Assembly (NCBI GenBank): GCA_023079485.1
Contig: CM041083.1
Location: 172,911,480-172,975,479, forward strand
Origin: Archilochus colubris
Lineage: Eukaryota; Chordata; Aves; Apodiformes; Trochilidae
Length of the DNA stretch: 64,000 nt
Direction of reading: 5' to 3'
The notes under the pieces were generated by a model that saw nothing but the letters and a program-made list of their open reading frames with translations, was not told the origin of the DNA and searched no databases. Shown in pieces: positions 47,906 to 60,542 of the stretch (the first letter of the stretch is position 1; every line of letters begins with the position of its first letter). A program made the translations under genes and the position numbers.

Positions 47906-49290
47906 GTACTCTGTACTTCAGCTTTTCAAGCTTTCTGCTTGAGATGCAGTTTCAACCTGAAAAGTCAAAAAATGGTGGTTTACAATCAGTTTTGCTTCGT
48001 TTGAAGCTAAAACTCAGAGCAAAACTCTTGAAGTGTAGAACTGTACAAAGCAAAACATGAGAAAACCCGCACAAAACTCTGCGCACTGAACAAGCTGGTT
48101 TCACTCTGCTCTCGAAATAATTCCCTTTTTGCAAGCTCACTTTTCAAGTGCATGTGTCAGTTGTCAAAAACGCAGGGGTTTCACTACCCCATGGCACAGG
48201 TGAATGTCACAGCTGTAAAGCATCACCTTCTGTCACAGCAGGGATTCTTTCTGTCTTGCTCTCTGTCTCAGCTGATGCTTTAAATATCTACCAAGAGATG
48301 AAGTTTTGCTCAATCCCAGGCTACCTGCACTTAGCTTTGCTCATCTGTAAAACAAGGGATTTTCCCAGTCTGCATGCTTGCTTTTTTTTTTTTTTTATAG
48401 TTGTATCCAGCTCTGAACTCATTTCCTGTGTCTCTAATAATGCTCTAAAAGGCACCCTGTCCCAAACTGGCAAGAGTCACTTCACTCTGGGAGGTCCTCC
48501 AAGGATTGATGTATTTTAAGTTGAAAGTCTGGTATTTCTGAGCACCTGCTGTTCTTCCTTGCAGGTACAGGAGCTGCAGGTGCTCAGGCCCCTGTGAAGA
48601 TCAGACCCCTCACCCAGAGCTGCTCTTATTTAGAGTGAAGCAATGGGCAATGCTCTGCTTTCACTTTAAAAAAGTTTGGTTCTACAGGCTTGAAGCAAAT
48701 CTATGAACTTCACTAAGACAGAGAGACTTTTTAACAGAGTTTTGCTGAGTTCTGCCTGGTCAGGGCTTCTTTGTTTGCTGATCCATTTTCACCAAAAATA
48801 TTGAGTGACTGAGCTCTTGGGCTTCCGAAATGATGCTTGATGGGAAAGCAAGACTTCAGCAGCAGTGAGGTGAGTCAGCTTCTAGATGTAAATCTCAGAC
48901 TTTGGCAATTTTGTTGAGAAGAACTGGAGTGATGTTTAAAAAAATAATGTCAGATAATCAGTGATTTTATGTGTGCATGCATTTTGCTTATTAATATGTC
49001 ATATTTTGATGGTGAATTAATATGCAGGGAAGTGGGGGGTGCAGAGAGGAATGACTGAGCTTGACGGTTTAATGGGATCTTGAAATACAGACTGAGTTAT
49101 ATCAGGATTACTGGGAATGGAATTTACGATATAATGGCTCACCTCTGATTTTTATATGGTGTGAGCATATGCTACTGAAAAAGAAAACACTGGGCTGTTG
49201 GTGGAATGCAAATATTATGTGACTCTGAATCTCACTTTGTATTTGAAACCATGAGATTTTCAGATTGAGTCATAGCAACCTGTAATTAGT

Positions 49291-49322
49291 GTATATATAT
49301 ATATATATGTGTGCATATATAT
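49291..49322. repeat. (TA)n/(TG)n compound microsatellite
   Basis: About nine TA dinucleotides, then TGTGTGCA and more TA units. Confidence 0.95.
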
Positions 49323-50038
49323 CACCTGTAAGCAGGGCTTCTGCCTTAGGCTTCTTTTCCCTTCAAATTGCTGATTTGGTTCCCTGCTCTTGTGTGTCAT
49401 TATAGCCTCAATGAAAAGTCAGAAGTCAGATTAGATGCTTCCAAAATCTGAAAAGAAACCTGAACTAGAAATGTTTAGTGTCTTTTATTTTTTTCTCTGG
49501 CCACTTTGATTTTCAGAACCCTTGGTCTTCAAAATCATGTTACACCTTCCTACCACCTCTGCTTCTCCCTTCATGGAGCTGGCATCAGAATTTGTACAAC
49601 CACTAATTTACCCCATCAGAACACTTGGCAGCATCTGTTTTTTTTATTAGAGGCAGAAACTTTCTTAGCACTGCTTGGAGAGCACCTTTAACCCAAAATC
49701 TTTATTGGAAACTTCTCTAGTCAGAGCAAGAGCTGGAGAAGATGGCACATGAGTGCCTGCCAGCAGCCCCAGAGGCACATGTGGGAAAAAAAAGTTTTCT
49801 CTTCTTTTTTTCCTTTTAATTCAGCACTTTGACTTAAAACATGCATCTGGCCAAGCTATGCAAAGAGTGACTTGCTAAACAGAAGACTGTAAGGTAGGAG
49901 AAGAGGCTCTGCTTAAGAGAAAATCTGCTTCAGCCTGGAGAACAATCCCACCACAAAATAAAATTAACTTTAAAAGTAATGAGATTTTCCACTGTTAACT
50001 TAATAACAGCAAACCACATGTTCTAAACAATGTTTTAA

Positions 50039-50059
50039 TTTTTTTTTTTTTTTTTTTTT
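50039..50059. repeat. T homopolymer
   Basis: Run of 21 T following TTTTAA; gives the polylysine end of a minus-strand frame here. Confidence 0.95.
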
Positions 50060-50559
50060 GTATAAGGACTTGTTTTTAGCAACAAACCCCAGACTATTAG
50101 CCCTGCCATTTTTTCCAATGCTGCAGGAAAACGTGGACTCCTGCTGAGCTGTACGGTGAATATCTCAGAGGTATTTGAATCTGCCACCAATAAAAAGGCC
50201 TCTAAAATGCTAGCTTGGAGGAACCAGTTCAAGGTAGAGGAAATGGAAAAAATGGGAAAAAGAAGAAACATCTCTTTGGATCTTTAGGTCTGTTATTTTT
50301 TTTAGATTATATTTCTTCTGGGCTCGTAAAATCTTCAGTAACAAACAAGGTTTCTTCTAAAAGGTATTAAGTTATCAAAACATTTGCCAGGTCCTAATAT
50401 TAAATCCTAGCAGTCAGCAATGTTTAAGTTCAGCCCTATCATTTTGCTGAGTAAGTCATGCTAAAACTTAGTTTTCCCCCTAGAATGATCTTTCCAAATG
50501 AGATTGATATTGTGAGAAAAAAAGAAAAAAGAGAAAGACGCCTTCATCATGAGGAATTA

Positions 50560-50960
50560 TGGAATTAATTTTCTTTATGTGCTCTGTTTGCATAAGACAT
50601 TTTTGTTAACTCTTAATAAAAATACCATTCAGCTGCTACTTTCATTGTTTTTATCCTGGGACCAATACAACATTGTCATTATTGGATATAAAGTGCTGTA
50701 AAAACAAATCTAATTTGTTAAGTTTATTTTGATAAGAAATAAATATAAAGGTAGTGCATAGTTTATACAGTGCTGCTATCATAGGACTCCTGGGTATAAT
50801 TTATATAAAGAAAATAAAAAAGCATACATAACTTTCTAGTTGATTTCCTTTAACAGGGCTAATTGAAAACAGTTTCTGTTATTTAAAAGTAATTTATTTT
50901 AAATATACTTTTTTAAAACAAAGTTCTTATTGATATCCATTTTAAGTATAATATTATCTC
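50560..50960. other. Unique AT-rich segment, possible conserved element
   Basis: A repeat-free, high-complexity AT-rich stretch with many TAAT/TTAT homeobox-like words. It resembles the texture of deeply conserved non-coding elements in vertebrate gene deserts, but conservation is not testable from one sequence. Confidence 0.2.
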
Positions 50961-53900
50961 AGTGTGGGATACAAGTAAAAGGTCAAATCTTGTAGGAGTA
51001 TTTTCTGTATGACTCAGTTCTGATCATAGATAAACTTATCGGGGAAACCAAATTATTTAACCTTTTCAGTACCAAAACCTTGTTTTAACAAGCCGTGACA
51101 GTTTCTTTCACAAATGCAGAACTTGATAGCTCGTACTTTTGTTCTGAAACATGCAAAAGAGAGTGCTAATTTCCCTTTTCTCTACTGACTAAAAGGCAAA
51201 TGGTTTTAGCTTGAAATTAGACTTGTTGAGCTGCAGTATATAGGCACAACAAGTAATACATTATTAAATTTTAGTCAAGAGCTCTTGGGCATAGCGTTAC
51301 AGCAGCAAAAAGATGCTGTTTTTTTACTTCAATGATGCCTTTAATTTATGGACATAGTTAAAGGATATATTTTTTTTCTTGTCTGGTAGCACAATCCTTA
51401 TGTATGGGTCTGATTACTGGAGCACTGAATGCCCCTGCATGAACAAATTGGCTGTATGGGGCATATCTCCAGGAACCAGCCTCTTTCCATATTGCTTGAT
51501 AGGTTGTGTCATTCCTGCCCAGTTAACTGGTTTGCTACATTTCTCAGAAGTCCCTTCGGCTCTGCTTCCTTCTTTGTTCCCACCACAGCAGCACTGACAG
51601 TTCAATGACTTGGGTTGCTTCAATATTTGCCATCAAACTCAACACCAGAAAGTGCCCTTCTTTCTTAAAGCCAAATCCAGAGTGACTGGAAGGCTTTAAT
51701 GGACTTCAGATTTGGGACCACACTCGTGCTGGAGAAAAATGCTCTCAGATGTTAATGATCCGAAGCCTTCCTCATGGCATTTGTGCAATCTCACCTCTAT
51801 CAGCATGATTTAATGTCATAGCTGGGGGACAGTGTGACTCACAGGAGGGTTTTTGCCTGCAAACTCACTCCTGCCACCTTTACTCATTTTGCTCTCCCTT
51901 TACTCTCACTGACTTGTGTGATGGAGTTGAGCTGCAAGGGAATAGATGTGGTGAAGCCTTTCTCCAAATAGCTCCTGGGAGGCTACATTTCAGACACTAT
52001 CTGGTGGAGGACTCTCAGGACAAAGATAATAATGATATTTCTCATATTCAGTGAAGTAAACACATTAAAAATATCCAAGGGTGAAAATACCTAGAAATCT
52101 GGTTTTGAAGGTCAAAGCACACACAGCTCTAGCTGAGCTGTGGGAGTATTACAAAAAAAAGTAAAACCAAAAGTCTCTGAGGCATGTCCCAAACTGAACT
52201 TGAATGGGTTTGGGGTGGAAATTTTTCAGCCCTGATCATATGCAGCAAAAGCATTCATTTCATGCTGGCAATGGCAATGAATTTTTTTTTCTTCCATAAT
52301 TTACAAAATACAAGCAAGTAAGTAGTTAAAGCATTTCAGTTCTTCTATGAATGGAAGAGTTTTGCATGGTATTTTCTAAGTAGAAAAATAACTGGTGCTT
52401 GGGGAATTATTTTGCCACTCTCACAAACTGTAATATCATCCAAACGGGCGAAATAATGCATTTATCTGGGCAGATAATGCAGCACACTCTGCATACATGG
52501 GCAGGGAAGATAGCATTTTATTCCATGAACAAGAGATGATTGGAAAACTTGCTGGGTCACTTTCAATTCACTTTCAGTTGTTAAAAGAGCAAATTCATAA
52601 TTTCTTTGTGGACCAGTCACACTGTACAGTATTTCTTTTTTTGTTCTATTCAGATGTAAATTGCACTTCTGGCAGTGGTTATAAGAGCAGCATGACTGAG
52701 AATTTGGTTGGTGAGTTAATCTCATTTTTACTGTGTCTCTAGAGCCACCCACTTTCCCTTCAGATGACTCGACACGAAAAAGGCCTTAGAGGTTTTGCAG
52801 AGAGAGAGACCAAAGAACCCACCTTCTGCATCCCACCATCCTCTGCCCTATTTTTGTTGCTCCCCCTTTTTTCCTGCATGTTTCTCATTTTTTAGCCCCA
52901 AATACTTGGGTCATCTCCACATGTCTCCTACTCGCACAGAACTGGGATTTGAGGCTGGGTCAGTAGAGAGTGGTTAGGTGGCCAGTGACTCAATGGGGTG
53001 AAGCCCTGAGCTCCCCAGCAAAACCCCATCTCTGGCCTTGTACCCTAAAAATGAGTTTGCTCTTAATGGAATTGCTCGAGCATCGGGACCACTGAAGCCC
53101 AGTGGATTTGTATAAGGAGTGAGCACAAAGTGGTGTTGAAGCCATTTTCTTCCTGTTGAAGTGTTACAGCTCCTTGTCCCTGCAGTATGTGTGATGTGTG
53201 TAGTAACACATAGGTTCATACCACGGAGTGCTTCTAGAGGTTATGTATAGGTCTCCTCTCCTCTATTTGGCCAATTATTTTCATCTGGCTTTCAGCAGTG
53301 CAGGTAACTCTGAGACTGCTGTCACATTTGGCTCCTTTGCCAAGGAGTTCAGCCCCTTTCCAAAGGGGAAGGGCACAGACACTGCCCACACGCAGACACT
53401 GAAACTGCCTTACAAAATGGGGCTAAGTTAGAGACACCAGAGAAAATCTTTTTGGTGTTTTTGCACTGGTGGTTACACTAGTGAGGATCCGTGAGGATTT
53501 TCAGTGGGAATGTTGCAGCTGTGATGCCTCTAGGTGTTTCTCTTTCTGACTTACACTGAATGATGATTGAAACAGGCCTGGGATGAGCTGCTGGACTCAT
53601 TATCTGAGATGAGAATAAAGGAGACTGCAAATGGCTCAGTGCATCTTCTGACAAGTATTACAAAATTGTCCTGTTGTCATAGAAGTAGAGAAAACCTCTG
53701 TGATACATCTTCATGGTGCATCTCACAGCTTCTGAGTTTTGCTCTACACTCTCCAATGCTTCTGCTCCTAAAAAAAATAATATTAACTAGGGCTTTTTAA
53801 AATAAAGCACTGCCAAAGTACAGCATCTCTGGAGTTGCCCTTTAGCAAGTGGCTGGGGAGGCTGTACCTCTCTTCAAAAGCTCTCGTCAAAGCCCCATGC

Positions 53901-56275
53901 TTTGCTCAGCAGCTGAGCACATTCTCCCTTTTCTTCTGCAAGCCTATGGTGAGCATAACTGTTGTGATGCTGTGCTCTCATCTTGACTGGGGAAACAGTT
54001 TCCAGCAGTCAAGATGGGAGAACTTGAGAGCCTAGGATGGCTATGAGATGCCAAAATGTTCATATACCACCAAGATTTTTCAGGAGAGGTAATAGTTTTG
54101 AGCTGGAGGAAGGTTATTTTTATTTTATTTTTACCTCAAATATATCTTCTTGTCTCAGGAAAGGTATTACCTCTTTCCACAAACCTCACCACACTTAGAG
54201 CCCTAGACTACCCTGGCTGCAGCAACAGTAAAAATACCTTCAGCTTTTTATTTTCTTTTCCACCTTAAGCCCTCTAAATTACATGTTGACATTCTTGCTG
54301 GTAGCTGAAGAGGAGGCTATCTCACAATGTTCCTGTCTTCATGTGGGACATGTGCCATGACATTGAGAGTATGCCCAGAGCATTGTCGTGTAAACTTCAC
54401 CTGCAGCCAGGTCTGAGGAGTGAAGGTTGCAGTAGCTGCCCAAGGATGGGTTCATGAAGGAATTGGATCAAAACCAAGGAGCTGTGTTTTGAAGGATCAG
54501 GGTTTGGAGATTTATTTTGGCTTCAGCTTCATGAAAAGCGGAAGCATCTCTCACTGACAAAGAAATTGGCCTTTTGGAGTGATAAACAATTGATTGGGGC
54601 TTTCTGCTTCCCTGCGTCTCAGTGCCTTGCATTCCAGAATATGGATGGTCCATCATTAATGATTATTGACCTTAAGCCTTTCCACAATTACTTTAGTTGC
54701 AGTTCAGCAAATAGGAAGTGATAGTGAGCTACTAGCACTGAGCATGGTCCTGTCATGTTTGTGGGTTGTGTGGTCTTCTCTAAACTTTGACTAAACACAG
54801 TGGCCCACCACAGCTGATTTTTTCCTGGCAATATTTTATCTCTCATAAAGCTGAAGATATACAATTTACCCACTGCCCTCACTGCCATTTTTACATTCTG
54901 GAAACCAAAACAACCCCGCTCCCCGAAACCCCCTGCAAACAAACAAACAAACAAAATCAAAAATCAACTTTTTCCTTTTCAGCTGGGGGGAGACAATATA
55001 TGTGCTCTTAATGTGCTCTTCAACTTATTACCCAGCTGCAGAAAGTGCTCCAGTATGCAAGTACAGGGGATGTGTTTATGTGTCTGGTCATCTCTGGAAT
55101 GCATAGCCACCGAGTGAAAGGCTGGGAAACTCTTGTGGGACGGCTGTGCCGATGGGGACCTGCCAGCACTGACAGCCTGATCTCCGATGCTGGAGAAGGA
55201 ATTTGGGTGCCTCCACGGTGCTGAGGGTCTCTGGCATGCTGGAAGGATGCTCTGTACATCTCTTGGTGTTTGCTTGAGCCCTTTAGTACCTTCCAATTGG
55301 CACTTGGTGGTTTTTAGGATTGGGCGTCTGCCGGCGGAAGAGAGGGGAAAAAAACCAAACTTCATTTGCTCTGGATTTCTGTGTGCGTAAAAAGCCCACT
55401 AGAAAACTGTCGAAACTAAAATGATCACACATGTCCCTCAGCTCAGGAAAAGAGAGCTCTAAGTGAGAGCATGTGTGCTCTGACTCTTGGGCTGAGAAAA
55501 TGTCAGTCTGATGTGCTTGGGAAGTTCATATTGATACAAACAGGGAGGCTCCCTGCTGCCCACAGATTTCCCACATAAAAGTCCTACTGGTAGCCGTGGG
55601 AACTTAGCAGCAGCCACGCTGTGGCTAAAGTCACCACTCTAAAAATGTAGTGAAATTAGTGTTCGTAAAAGTTAAAAACACGCCACAAGAATGAAGATGT
55701 GCTGATTCACAGCCATGAAAATTACATGAGTTCTGGAAAAAAACCAACAAAAAACAAATAAAACCAACCGAAATTTTGCAGTTGTCCTGGCTTTGGGAAG
55801 GGATTACTGGTGGATTTTTTAAAAAGTTCCTTTCAGCAAAAAAATTTTGGCTTTTCAGAACACAAATTGTTGCACCAAAATGTTAAAAAAGCCCCAAATT
55901 GTGCCCATGATGTGACACTGGTCCTTCTCACCAGTCCTGAGGAAAGGGCTGATCCTGTGAGGCACAGTGGCCCCTAGTGAAACTGAGTAGTTTGTTCCAG
56001 AGTCTGTGAAATAATTTCCAGCAGCTGGGTTGTTACTAATTTTAGTTCTGCCTTCCGATCTGACCCTCACCTCACTCAAACTATGCCACTTGCTTCATAT
56101 ATTTTTAAGGGAAATTAAAAAAAAACAACCATGGGAGGGTATGATGGCCCAACAGACTTAACCTGATATAAATTGAGCATGAACCTGGGATGCAGAGGCA
56201 AAGGTCGTCCTAGCAATAATGCAGCTGCTGTAGTTAACAGTATCGTTTAGCACCATTTTCAGTCTTCAGTTCCCC

Positions 56276-56296
56276 TTTTTTTTTTTTTTTTTTTTT
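56276..56296. repeat. T homopolymer
   Basis: Run of about 21 T followed by a CTTTTTC tract. It produces the lysine-rich end of a minus-strand frame at 56,259-56,489. Confidence 0.9.
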
Positions 56297-57702
56297 CTTT
56301 TTCTGCTTCTTTGTACTGTAAGGAGGAGGGATGGCTATGCTGACTGTGACTTCTGCTGCTAGGATCGGATTTGGATCTTGTATCTCTGTCACAACTACAG
56401 GGACTCATCCTCGAACAGGGACCCTTGTCCCTCATGGCTTTCTTCCTTGCACCACAAGAACTTGAAGCATGAGCTCTGTAATCAAGCATTGGATGAGACT
56501 CTCTCCCTGTGTCAACAAAAGCCTCTTTTTCTCAATTTTCCTGGAGAAATGTTATGAAGTGATGAGCATCACCTTCCCCTGCTTCTCCTAGGGTTCCTTC
56601 CACCATCACGCTGTCTCCCAGAGCAGTCACCAAGCTGACCCCTCATCCATCTGCCTATTGTGCTCACTGGGCAGACACCACCTTCCCATCCCCACCCCCA
56701 CGCCAGCAACAGCTTATGACAGCAGCAATCTTAAAAATAAAACAGGAAATGATTTCAATAGGGGATGTGGTGGTTGACAGAGAAAAGTGGAGTGGGTCCG
56801 AAGTGCAGTTGTTCTTTCCAGAGCCTCTGCAGAAATGTTGTAGGGAAATGAATGTTTGCACAGCCTTTTATGTGCTGGAGGGACCTGTGCTTGTTTATTG
56901 CTATTGCTGCTCCTGAGAGCTGTTGTGGTGGCTGTCCTCATGTCCTGGGTCAGAGTGCTGCCCTTGCTGGGGCTGTGTGGCCCCAGGGTGCTATCTGCTC
57001 ATGCTCACTAATGAGCAGGCATTGCCTGAGGGTTTGGCCTGTGTTCAGGCCACCTTGATAACCCCTTGACTTCAACATTATAACTGCTTCCTTGCATTAC
57101 CTACAGCTGGGGTGGCTCTGTTCTGGCCAGTAAATTATTCACTTGCCCACCACATTCTGATATGAGACAGCATTTTTGGTCTGATACCTGGAGGAAGCAC
57201 CTACCCAAGCAGCTATGTTTTCTGAGAAGCACCTTTAGCTTCTGCTTTAATTATTGAGTGGGAAGGCTTTGGATGCCCCAGTCCTATATATTGCTGAGAG
57301 CTCTTCATCGCCCTTGTTTTCTCCTGGGGGATCAGCTGGAAGGAAGGGAAGGTCTGGGTGAGTGCAGCCTCAGGAGCACTGAGCAGCCGGAACCTCTCAG
57401 CCTAAAAGATGGTTCTTGGCCTCAGAAAGCTGAGTGTTTTCTTGGAGGTAATGTCTTGAGCTTGGAAATGCACTTTTGGTCTGCTTCCACCAGCTTTGTA
57501 TTTATAGAGAACATTTTATTTCTCTCACCAGCAGCGTTAAGTGTTTTTTCCTGTAGCATTCAAATGCTTGGAATAGAAGTTCAAATCGTACTCTGCCTTC
57601 AAACACAAACATACCATATCTGGGTCAGGAAGTCCCTGACCTCCAAATCACTGGAGGTTTACAGAGTATATCATGGTAGTTTTATTATAGGCTTGCCTTA
57701 GT

Positions 57703-57808
57703 CTTGTACTCTTCTGTAGGCATCTGCTGTTGCCAGCATTAGAGATGGGATATTGGGCTAGAGGGACCTTTGGTCTGGCCTCCTATGGACATTTTTATGG
57801 TCTTTTGT
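57703..57808 (+). mobile_element. Ancient amniote CR1 3' tail
   Basis: The order GAGATGGGATATTGGGCTAG, AGGGACCTTTGGTCTGGCC, then TATGGACATTTTTATGGTCT is the well-known 3' end of old CR1/L3-type LINEs in turtles, crocodilians and birds. It belongs to a different, much older family than the ATTCTATG-tailed copies. Only about 100 bases can be aligned by eye. Confidence 0.7.
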
Positions 57809-60518
57809 CTTTATCTGAGGCCTCCAGAGGCTAATAAAGATTTTGTAAATATAAAGAATTCGTTGTTATCCAAGAAGAAGTTGTGAGCATAGGAGGGCTC
57901 TCCCAGTCCTGCGCTCCCGGGGAGCAAAGGTCTGATAAGAGAAGTGGGCGTCTGGCAAGTGCTGATGAAACAACTTCCAAGCTTTATCAGTTGCTAGATA
58001 GATGGTCCTCAGTGGGTAATGAAAATAACTGTTCCTGGACACTTCTTAACATACACTTCTTCATACAGTGTAGGATTTAGTAATTGCATACAGAATGCAA
58101 TTCATCATTTAGGTTGGCTTCTTCCACAGCCTCATTGGGAACAGCAGATTTACCTGTTGCCTTTGGCTTCATATTTGGTTTCCTCAAAGGATAAAGAGGT
58201 CCCCAAAGAGGTCCTGCATCCCTTTTGCCAACCTCTGAAGGCTTGCTAAGAAGCATGGGTACTGGTGCCTGTTGTTTGCTGTTATCTAAGTGGAGCAACT
58301 CCAGTATCACGAAGCTGTGCATGGGTGTCAGGCTGGCTGAGACACATGGTGTTTGTGCTGCCACTGGAGATGAGCTCTGAGATATCTTCAGTGCACCAGG
58401 AAATGCCAAGGGGGTTTTGAGGCAGCAGAAAAGCATCTGTCAAGACTTCTCTGAGACTTGTTTTCTTTTCTGCCTGCCTCTCCTCTCTGCTTGGTCAGAG
58501 AGGGCAAGCAGCAGGACAGAAATGCCTTTTTAAACTAATTTTTCTGTTCCGCTTTTCAGTTTCCTTTTCAAAGACATTTCTGCACAAGATAGAGCATCCT
58601 CAGAGCTGATAAAGGACCTCAGACAGGCAGTGAGGAAGGCTTGACCAACTGGCCTCAATACTTAACCTGTGCCTGCCCTTCTTTGGAGCTTCTGACCCAA
58701 AGCTGCTTAGTCAGATGGGGAGAGAGGAAAAAAAAAAGGGCAAATTTGTTCCCACAGATGATGTGAAAAAACAAAACAGAGCAAACATCAGACAAGGATT
58801 TAAAAAAATCCTGTTCATTTTTCCATCTTCTCTTGCTTTTCTAAGCCTAGAAAAATCCCCTTCAGTATGACATTAAGCCTGTAAGAAGTCCTATTTCTTT
58901 TTAGTCAGATGTTGCTAAATACTTTAGAGCTATGGTTTCCATGTCCTGCCTGAAGCTTCATGGCAATCCCTGTGTCTTGAGCTGGAGTTTCAGTATTGAC
59001 AGTTTTAAAGAAGATGCTATTTTTAAAATCAGGCTCTCCATTTGTGTTTCGTGTACTTCCAAAATACTCCCAAAGATTCAGATCTCTGTGGGCCCAGCCC
59101 TTCCACCCTCCTGTGCTCGAAAGGATGACAGCCCTGCCTTTGCAGCCAGAGCTCACAATCAGCTCAGAAAATTCAGTAGAGTTCATCTTGTTACCCTGGG
59201 AAAGAAATAGAAGGTTGTGCTTGCACAGTTGGTGCTTTCCTGCATATTGCATAGCTTAAAAAACCCCAGTATTTCCATCAGAGTAAGCAAAATACATGGT
59301 CCTGCTTAAAACTTCCAAGGGTTATACATTACAGCATAGAAAGAGTCAACAGTCTACTTAATGTTATTCAAGCATCAATGCAATATACAGCCTAAAAACC
59401 CACTCTGCATTGAAAAGTACTCCCTTCTCACAGGGGTGACTGAGATGGATGGTGGGGATTCTGCTGTGAAACTGGAAAACTCCCCAGAAGCAAACCCACG
59501 ATGACACGCGGAGAGCGTCAGCCTCTTTGAGAAAGTTAAAAATATCTAGATGTAAGTAAGTGCTTTTAAAAATGTTATGGCTGTCTGTACATGCATTTCA
59601 CTTGCCTAATCTGTGGGGATCCTTGTTACTCATTTGGGGAGGGAGGCGAAGATCGCTGAAGGCAATAGAAAGGCTCAGAATGATTTCAGGCGGTTTTAGG
59701 TGAGGTCACACACTTGGCTCCCTCCAGCTGCCAGAGTCCTTGGTGCTCACTGCCATCCAAGCCTTTGGTGGCCTCTACAGCTGCTACAGCAGTTTCTGAA
59801 TACCAGTGAGAAGATGCAGCTCTGAAGGTTCGTGTTTCTGAGATGCCAGCCTGCCCCAGCCCCCTCGCATCATGAGCTGGTGGCTTCTACAAACATGGGC
59901 AAGAGCATCCCCCTGCTGATGAGAGACCTGGCAGACCTGGAAATGATGACTTTTGAACTGTGGATTCTTTTTTTTGGGGGGACAAAAAACTAACGGGTAT
60001 TTTTCTTACCCTGTGGCATAAGGTAAGCAGGTTTATGGAGGGATTAACGGTGTTCTTTACAAATGCTAAAATCATAAACATATGCATGTCTTCAGTGCAA
60101 CTAGGGTCAACACCTTGGATTTGCTGAAAGGCAGCAAACGTGCAGGCACACTGAAATGGATGGATGTGACTAAACTTCAGGGCTGGGGAATAAAAAGGGC
60201 ACAACTCCAAAGCTGCAGCTTACTGCCTGGTATTTTTTAAAAACAAATACATCAGCAAAATAATTGGTGTCTGCAGTGATTTTTTGTGAAGCTGGCCGTA
60301 GCAGCTGATCGAGTTACTGGGTGGTGAACATTGCACTGGGGCTGCCTGGCCTCTCCCTGTGACTGATCCCAGTGGAGGTGGCCTCATCCCAGGGAAAACC
60401 CCACTGAGGAGGAGGGTGGGTGCCCTTCTCTCACAGGGTGCTCCCAAATCATCTGTGGCTGAGGGAAACGGGGGGCTCTGAGGAGTGGGAGGTAGGGACA
60501 GCTGTTGGGTGAGCAGAC

Positions 60519-60542
60519 AGCCACCCAGCCACCCAGCCACCC
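60519..60542. repeat. Three-copy CCACCCAG tandem
   Basis: The octamer unit AGCCACCC is repeated three times in succession. Too short for further interpretation. Confidence 0.85.

Larger units (their letters stand above)
47906..57702. other. Non-coding DNA, no gene recognised
   Basis: Contains a (TA)n/(TG)n microsatellite at 49,291-49,322, T-runs at 50,039-50,059 and 56,276-56,296, and a (CAAA)n near 54,941-54,955. GC content rises gently after about 51,400. The longest frame (57,258-57,701, plus, 147 codons) has no family features and is probably chance. Nothing else is supported. Confidence 0.5.

Noticed and set aside
57258..57701. 147-codon plus-strand frame outside repeats
   Set aside because: Cysteine, serine and leucine rich with no domain, no splice context and no GC or codon signal; a chance frame of this length is expected in 64 kb.
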